A DNA stretch of 64,000 nucleotides from Hyparrhenia diplandra (Eukaryota > Streptophyta > Magnoliopsida > Poales > Poaceae), in assembly GCA_015847255.1 (NCBI GenBank), contig JADLZK010008434.1, forward strand, positions 35,869-99,868, read 5' to 3'. Shown here piece by piece: positions 57,950-64,000 of this stretch. Position 1 is the first letter of the stretch; each line of letters begins with the position of its first letter. Below the pieces are notes generated by a model. That model had not been told where the DNA came from. It worked only from the letters and a program-made list of their open reading frames with translations, and did not search any database. Position numbers and translations under genes: made by a program.

Positions 57950-58486
57950 TTTTTAGAGCGAGTAGTAGAATATAGAAATGGTGATGGTAGGATCAATGCG
58001 GACGGATGTATATTGGTGTATGTTGGGTGAATGCTCAACACAACATGTTATTGATGATGATATGGTTCTGAGTGGCCATTCAACATGGTCCTTACAAAGG
58101 AGCTCAGGGGTATTTATAGTACCCCCGGCCGTAGTTGTCGAAAATACCGAAAGTTCAAAATAGATTTACTACAAATTGTTCTTCTTGGCGAAGATACATT
58201 CCTTGTCTTCGCGAGGCTTCAATGTAGAAGTGTTAAACCCGCAAGCGTCTCTTAAGCCTTTCGTAACAACTTGTAACCGTAGCGAAGCTCTGCGACCATC
58301 TTCGCTCGGGCTCTTGGGCTATTCTCCTTCATTTTGTTCTTGTCACTTTTTCGCGAAGCCAAAATCATCGCGAAGTCACCTTCGTTGCATAACTTGGCTT
58401 TTTGTTTTGCGAGATGATCCTTGTACCACGAAATCTTAAAAGTGCGGGGCGAAAGTTGAAGCGTAAAATCAAAGTTAGATCCCAAC
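57950..58486 (-). repeat. 3' LTR of a second gypsy element (left edge approximate)
   Basis: Minus-strand TATAAATA at 58118-58111 in a GGGGGTACTATAAATACCCC context marks an LTR promoter pointing left. The right edge is inferred from the minus-strand CGAGGGGCCGCCGTTGGGAT, where a polypurine-like run is followed by an LTR-like GTTGGGATC start, in the same arrangement as at 9218-9240. The left edge and TSD were not found. Confidence 0.5.
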
Positions 58487-58666
58487 GGCGGCCCCTCGTG
58501 GGCGAAGGCCGACTTCAAAGGCATGAAACCCACGAATCATAAGTTTTCTCAAAACTTTGTTTCGATCAAAACGTCGGACTTTGAAGTTGGGCTTTGAATT
58601 ATGACTTCGCGAATATCTTCGCTAGGCTGGTTTTTTTTTTTTTAACGGCTAGTTTCCGAAGGGGTC

Positions 58667-58674
58667 TATAAATA
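58667..58674 (+). promoter_or_regulatory. TATA box of the second antisense gene
   Basis: TATAAATA in GGGGTCTATAAATAGCG, about 240 nt before the ATG. A leader intron follows (donor GTATGT at 58822, acceptor TTTTTAG ending 58901). Confidence 0.6.
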
Positions 58675-58903
58675 GCGAAGCACCCCCTGTTTTCTTCATC
58701 TTTTGAAGAGGGGCCACCTTTTTGAATTTTTCCACGGCGGTGCGAAGTCAAATTTGCGAAGTCGATCTTGTCGCAAAAAGTCGTTCGTCTTATCAAAACC
58801 CTTATTCTTTCTCTAATTTAGGTATGTTTTATTCGAAGTTTATTTTGTTGCTTTGTCTTTTGCTTTTTGATGAAAAAGTTTTTCCTTCTTTTTGTTTTTA
58901 GAA

Positions 58904-61900
58904 ATGGCCGATTGTGATGATGTTGTCCCTACTTCTCAAGAAAAGCGAAGTTGAGGAGGGGAACACTCTCAAAAGCGAAGAGTCGATGGATTGGCAAATG
59001 TGTGCGCCCGAGTGCGAGTTGCTTTCAGATGACAGGATTTCATATACCTTTGGTCGGAGCCAGATGACCAATGATGATTTTAAGAAGATGGTGAAGGAAG
59101 GTCTTTTGAGAGAGGGTCAGTATAGGCCCGCGGAGCCGGATGAGAGGGTACCAAAACCTAAACCAGATGAGTGCATTGTTTTCAAGGATCTATTTACTGC
59201 CGGTCTTCGCATGCCGCCCCAAGACTTCCTGGAGGAGGTTTTCAAAAGGTACAATATCGAGATGCAACATCTGACTCCAAATGCTATTGTGAAGCTATCA
59301 GTTTTTATCTGGGCTGTGCGAAGTCAACGAGTGCAGCCAGACATTGATGCTTTCAGCGCATTGCATGAATTGCACACTCAATTCAGGACTAAGAAGATTG
59401 AAGAACGCACAGTGAAGCTTTACTTTGGTTGTTGTAGCTTTAAGACCGCTCGTGGTCAGAAGCAAATATCCCCTGCTTCGAAGAACAAGTGGCCAGATGG
59501 TTGGGTGAACTTTTGGTTTTATCACAAGGTTCCCATGGTAGAGGAAAACCTTGGCCGAAAAGGTGTGAAGAAAAGTTATCCTTTGGCTTGGCGTATGCAT
59601 AGGAATAGGTTTGAATGCAAGCACGGATATGAAAAGTCTCGAGTTGTTACGAGTGTTTGAAAGCTTTTGCCGAGTTGTGTCTCAACAATCTACTCGAGAT
59701 TTGGTCGAAGAATACATTCTTCTGGCGGCATTTGGCCACTTCGACTTGGGTGGGATTTTCTTCGTTATCATAAGAAGAAAATTAGGGACAAGGACTATAT
59801 TTTTCGGATAGAGAGATGATAATGCCTTGGCGTTACAAAAGGCGAGGAAGAGTTTGTTTGCTGATGTTGAGAACAAGGCTTGAATTGCTTGGAAAATATT
59901 TGCATCCGAGAGGAAGTTGATGGATGAGATTATTGGCCAAGATTATGTTAGGCTTAATCGTATTTTTACTTTGGCTAATATCACTTACAAGGTTCGTCCC
60001 CTCCCGCCTATGCACGAGGCAAAGATAAAGGCGATATTGATAAGCCTCGAGAAGAGAAAGAGGCGATAAGGTGAAGCCATCTACTTCCGCGAAGACACCT
60101 TCAAAGAGTGTTGTTCCGAAGCCACAGAGGAAAAAGGCTAAGAAGATGGTTGAAGATTTGCTTGATACTGTCGATTTGACTGACAGTGATATTGATGCTC
60201 CGACACTTGAGGGTGCGGAGTTTGGCGCTTCTCTTCGTGAATTTGAGGTGAGGGAAGTTTGCAAAGTTTTGCTCCCCTTTGGATTAACTCGGATTTGCTT
60301 ACTCCACTTGCGAATATTTACAAAACTTTGGGTCTTCACGGAAGCTTGGGACTTGGTGCTGGCGGCGATGATGCCGATGTCATTATGATGAGAAACTTCT
60401 CCTCTTTGATGCTGCGTCTCCCCTTTCCCTAGACTTAGGGACCCAACTCAGATTTTCCCATGAATTTAGGCGATAGTGCTTCTACTTTGAGTGATGATCA
60501 TAATGGTCTTAAATTAGCTAAGTTAGCCAAAGATATTCATGTGGGTCACTTGCTAGTGAATCGGAAAAAGTGCACGAGAAAAATGAAGGTGGTGATGGTG
60601 GTGCGGCCGTCCTTGGAGGCGAGGATTGTTGAAAAAGTGGTGATACTGGCGATGCGGCAAGAAGACCGGCTAGCGGAGAGCGAAGAACCTTCTAAGGTTC
60701 TTGAAGTTGTTATCGAGAAGTCTTCGGATGTGCTTGCTGGTATGTGCTCTTTATGCTTTATTGTTGTTTTCTTAGATGCTTATCTTGATTTTCTTATATT
60801 TTTTTTTTTTTCTTTTTTGAAACATCCTTAGAGAAAACATCTAAAGAGAGGGCTGAAGAGGCCGTTAAATTTGTGAAAGAAAAGCTTCATAAGAGAGGGA
60901 CGAGGACTGCTCATTTTTTGTGTTGATGATTTTGACGGCGTGGTTGATGATCAAGGCTGAAGCGGATCGGTGGCCGGTTAATGCGAATCATTGGTAAATG
61001 TTGAAGCTTCGGGAGAAAATACCTTGTCCTTTGAAGGAAGGTGAAAAAGTTTGTAAAGTTCTTTCAACTTCGCTTGTCTTTGTTTCTTTTATGTTGATTT
61101 CCTATTTCCCTAATTATCTTCTTCTCTTTTTTTTTTCTTTTAGCTCAATATTTTCCTGATGCTTCGACTTCATCGAGAGATAAAACTATTGATGTTGGAT
61201 CAATGAAGGATGTGATCTTGGATCACCCTACTCCTCAAGTTCTTTGTTGAAGAAAGCAGAGCTTATACGAAACCATTTCGAAGTCCATCGACAACACTTT
61301 GAAGTTTTGTTTTGAAAGTGGCGTCAATTTGGATTCATTTAAATTTGTTGGAGTTGGGGTGGACAAGCTTCGCGTCTTCTTAAGAGAGGCGAGAAACGGT
61401 GACTAAATGTATTGATGATGCTTTCTCGGTTCAAGCCGAGTTAGCGAAGTCAAATCCATTGGAGCTTCTTCGATCTTTGGTATAAACTTGATGTATAAGG
61501 TAAAAAGCTTCGCTTGTTTACGATTGTGTTGTTTGTGTATGCGAAGTTTATTTGTTGGATTTCTCTTAACCGTTTTATTTTGTGTTTATAGGGGCTCTTG
61601 TTAGTCGTGGCCTTAGGAAATCTCTTGAGGATAGTGCAAGCTGCGTTTCTTTGTTAAGTGAAAAATCTTTCTTTGAAAGAGATTGAGAATTTGAAATCTC
61701 AAGTTGCTTCTAAGGAGAAGGAAAGAGGTGATTTTGTAAATGAATGGCATAAAATTGATCGCTTGTATCATAAGGCTTCGGATACCATAAAGGAGAAGGA
61801 TAAACTACTGGAGGCTGCGAAGACAACTATTGCTAATCTTATAAGGGAAAAAGAATGTCTTGAGAGAAAGGGCACTAAGATGGATCAGTTGTTGTTGAGA

Positions 61901-63080
61901 AAATTCAATAGAACGTGGGAGTTGTGTAAGGTTGCCTATGAAAAGTGGGGTCTTTGTTCCGAAGATCCTTGTTGGGACCTTGGGGAGTATGACCCTTTCT
62001 TTAGCCGGCTTTGCGCGGGCAATATGAGGATCTTAGTGTTGTTGTGCGGTGCCTTGCATTTGATACAAAGCGTCATGTACTCCACTAGGGCTTTGTTACA
62101 CCTTATGAAAGAGGCAAATGATCCTTTGTATGAAGCCTTTGCTGCTCCCACATTCAAGTTCCCTGCGGATGCTATTAATCAGATTTCTCCGAAGACTCAT
62201 TTGCTTTGTAAGAAATTCTTCAACGAATATTGGTGCCAATGCGCCGAGAAACCTTTGCCTTGAGAAGGTCAAAGAAAAGTTGAAAAAGGTATTTTTGTCA
62301 TTTTCTATTGTGGTTTCCTTGTTATTGTTTGTTTTTTTTTTGTGTGCTGACTTTTTGATTTTAACAGCTTGAATTCGATATTTCTTAGGAAGAAGAAGCT
62401 CTTAAGAAGCAACAGATGGAAGAGGAGAGGAGGATCCAGGAGGAAGAGAAAAAGAGCCGTGATGATGTTAGTGAGAGAAGAAATTAGTTTGTTGAATGAT
62501 TTTCACTTTGAGTGTGTTTTTGGGAGGATGTAAAAAACATGTTCGGATAGAAATCTTTGTAAATTTGTTAAGTTGATGGGTTGTTTAAACTTTATTGTTT
62601 AAGTGAAGTTGTTGTCGTTCGCGAAGTTTTAATTTTTCTCAGTTTTATGGTGAATTTTGACTTTGGAAAATCTTGCGCAGGTTTCTCACGCGAAGCCTGC
62701 GCAAGATATAGTTGTCGCGATGCCTCTCATGATTGCCAAGGGTGACTTTGTTTTTGAGGCTTCGGAATTTTTCGAGGCTTCTGGTAGTGCAAATATCGAT
62801 GAGTTTGTGGATAAGTGCGTTGGGAAATCTATGGCAAAGGATTCCTATAGAATGCCTAGGGTTGTTGATTTCATTTTGCTTTGGACAAGTAAGATTTGTG
62901 TTGTTTTTGGGTTCTTTATTTTTGATTTATGTTTACTCTTTGTTAATGTGGCGAGTTTTCTATTCAGTCTTCTTGCTCAAGTCGTCCCCAAGTTTTATCT
63001 TTGGGGATAGTTTGCAAGACACGGCGGATAGAATAATCAATGAGGTTGTTGAAGATATTTTGAGAAGCGACAACTAGTGT
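58904..63080 (+). CDS. antisense extra gene of gypsy element (PF04195-like), multi-exon, partly frame-broken
   Basis: ATG at 58904 directly after the leader-intron acceptor begins MADCDDVVPTSQEK; a frame slip near 58941 moves it into the long frame ending at 59660. Core: CIVFKDLFTAGLRMPPQDF (about 59172-59228), IEMQHLTPNAIVKLSVFIW (59259-59315), and NKWPDGWVNFWFYHKV (59485-59532). A basic/acidic stretch (60071-60250, PKPQRKKAKKMVEDL) and a coiled coil (61658-61900, EIENLKSQVASKEKERGDF) follow, then a helical domain to 62263 and an end EVVEDILRSDN before TAG near 63077. Introns at about 60740-60830, 61502-61592, 62290-62367 and 62891-62975 have GT/AG ends. Two or more stops remain (59810-59880, 60069). 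Function unknown. Confidence 0.6.
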
Positions 63081-63219
63081 TGCTTACGAAGAATTTTGAG
63101 TGTGTTAAGTTTTGAATATGATGTATGTAAAGTTTGAATAAGTATCTCGGACGTTGTTGTACCTTTGTATACATATTTTTTTTTTTAATAATAAAGAATT
63201 TTATTAATTTAAAGTTTGT

Positions 63220-64000
63220 TGTTCACGCTTTCTTTTGGAATGCGATCAAAGATTTTGATTTGGCGTCTAAATTTTTCCTTAGAGAATTTTGAAAACGTTG
63301 TCCCCTTCCTTTTTGCGAAGTAGGGCGAAGACTTCGATTTGAAGTCAAAATTTCTCCTTAGAGAATTTTGAAAGCGTCGTCCTCTTCTTTTTTTTTTTTT
63401 GCGAAGTAGGGCGAAGACTTGATTTGAAGTCAAAATTTCTCCTTAGAGAATTTTGAAACGTCGTCCCCTTTTTTTTTGCGAAGTAGGAGCGAAGACTTCG
63501 ATTTGAAGTCAAAATTTTCTCCTTAGAGACTTTAGAAAACATCGTCCCCTTCTTTTTTTTGCGAAGTAGGGTGAAGACTTCGATTTGAAGTCAAAATTTT
63601 CTCCTTAGAGAATTTAGAAAGCGTCGTCCCCTTCTTTTTGCGAAGTAGGAGTGAAGACTTCGATTTGAAGTCAAAATTTTCTCCTTAGAGAATTTAGAAA
63701 GCGTCGTCCCCTTCTTTTTTTTGCGAAGTAGGAGTGAAGACTTCGATTTGAAGTCAAAATTTTCTCCTTAGAGAATTTAGAAAGCGTCGTCCCCTTCTTT
63801 TTGCGAAGTAGGGCGAAGACTTGATTTGAAGTCAAATTTTCTCCCGTCGTCCCCTTTTTTTTCGAAGTAGGGCGAAAACTTCGATTTGAAGTCAAAATTT
63901 CTCCTTAGAAATTTTGATTTGAAGTCGTCCCCTTCTTTTCGTCCCCTTCTTTTTGAAGTCAAAAGTAGGAATTTTGAAAGCGAAGACTTGATTTGAAGTC
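63220..64000 (+). repeat. ~80-bp tandem array, at least nine copies, open to the right
   Basis: Each unit contains GCGAAGTAGGGCGAAGACTT, CGATTTGAAGTCAAAATTTC, CTCCTTAGAGAATTTTGAAA and GCGTCGTCCCCTTCTTTTT. Spacing of GCGAAGTAG starts (63315, 63401, 63478, 63562, 63640, 63723, 63803) is 77-86 bp, varying mostly in the T run. GACTTC-N5-GAAGTC in each unit can form a 6-bp stem. The last ~100 bp are scrambled partial units. Directly follows the antisense gene. Confidence 0.92.

Larger units (their letters stand above)
57950..64000 (-). mobile_element. second Tat-like gypsy element, extends beyond the window
   Basis: Minus-strand LTR at the left, then a plus-strand (antisense) PF04195-like gene and a repeat array. 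Gag/pol should lie right of 64000; this is inferred from the first element's layout and is not seen. GCGAAG/CTTCGC hexamers are frequent throughout, unlike the rest of the window. Confidence 0.55.

Noticed and set aside
63220..64000. CRISPR-like array
   Set aside because: Units are contiguous and nearly identical without unique spacers, in a plant retrotransposon; it is a tandem repeat.
1..64000. tRNA, rRNA or organelle-derived DNA
   Set aside because: No cloverleaf-like A/B box pair, rRNA segment or recognisable chloroplast/mitochondrial gene was seen by reading; a tRNAscan and organelle BLAST would settle it.

Overview
The window is nuclear DNA of a grass (Poaceae), species not resolved. 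Evidence: a split AP2-domain gene and a PPR gene of flowering-plant type, spliceosomal GT/AG introns, and grass-type repeats (Tat-lineage Ty3/gypsy with antisense genes, SIRE-like copia, Helitrons ending in CTAG, Stowaway and PIF/Harbinger MITEs, a DUF659 hAT element and a Mutator-like element). Most of the sequence is transposon. Only one gene looks functional: a single-AP2-domain transcription factor on the minus strand (CDS 49210 to 45933).

Layout: 1-10425 is the right part of a plus-strand Tat-lineage gypsy element: degraded protease, RT, two RNase H domains and integrase, then a minus-strand extra gene with its own TATA box, a polypurine tract, and a 1.19-kb 3' LTR with TSD. 10.43-13.3 kb holds a LINE ORF2 scrap, a receptor-kinase scrap and duplicated non-coding DNA. 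13.37-27.57 kb is one old minus-strand gypsy element (gag, protease, RT and RNase H still readable) cut open by three LTR-only insertions that each keep a perfect 5-bp TSD, and by a 4.8-kb insertion of unknown class. 27.57-30.78 kb is the 3' part of a minus-strand SIRE-like copia element. A 1.1-kb PIF/Harbinger-like element (30780-31882) ends 5 bp before the start codon of a broken PPR gene (31888-33717). 34.2-37.6 kb is an unidentified degraded gene interrupted by a second Harbinger-like element. 37992-45061 is a composite Mutator-like element holding a fold-back repeat, a hAT element, a GC-rich repeat block and a Helitron end.

45.9-51.2 kb is the AP2 gene with its leader exon and promoter. 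51601-54074 is a Helitron with a second Helitron inserted 6 bp from its 5' end. 54.1-57.9 kb has MITEs and no recognisable gene. 57.95-64.0 kb is the left part of a minus-strand gypsy element: an LTR, then a plus-strand extra gene with its own promoter and introns, then an ~80-bp tandem array running off the window.

The main biological point is that two unrelated-looking gypsy copies each carry a reverse-oriented gene of the same family (Pfam 'putative gypsy type transposon', PF04195-like) with its own TATA box just inside the 3' LTR. A caution applies throughout: several reading-frame breaks are one-base changes in homopolymers, including one in the otherwise intact AP2 gene, so part of the 'pseudogene' signal may be consensus error. 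All identifications are from reading the sequence; no database search was run.
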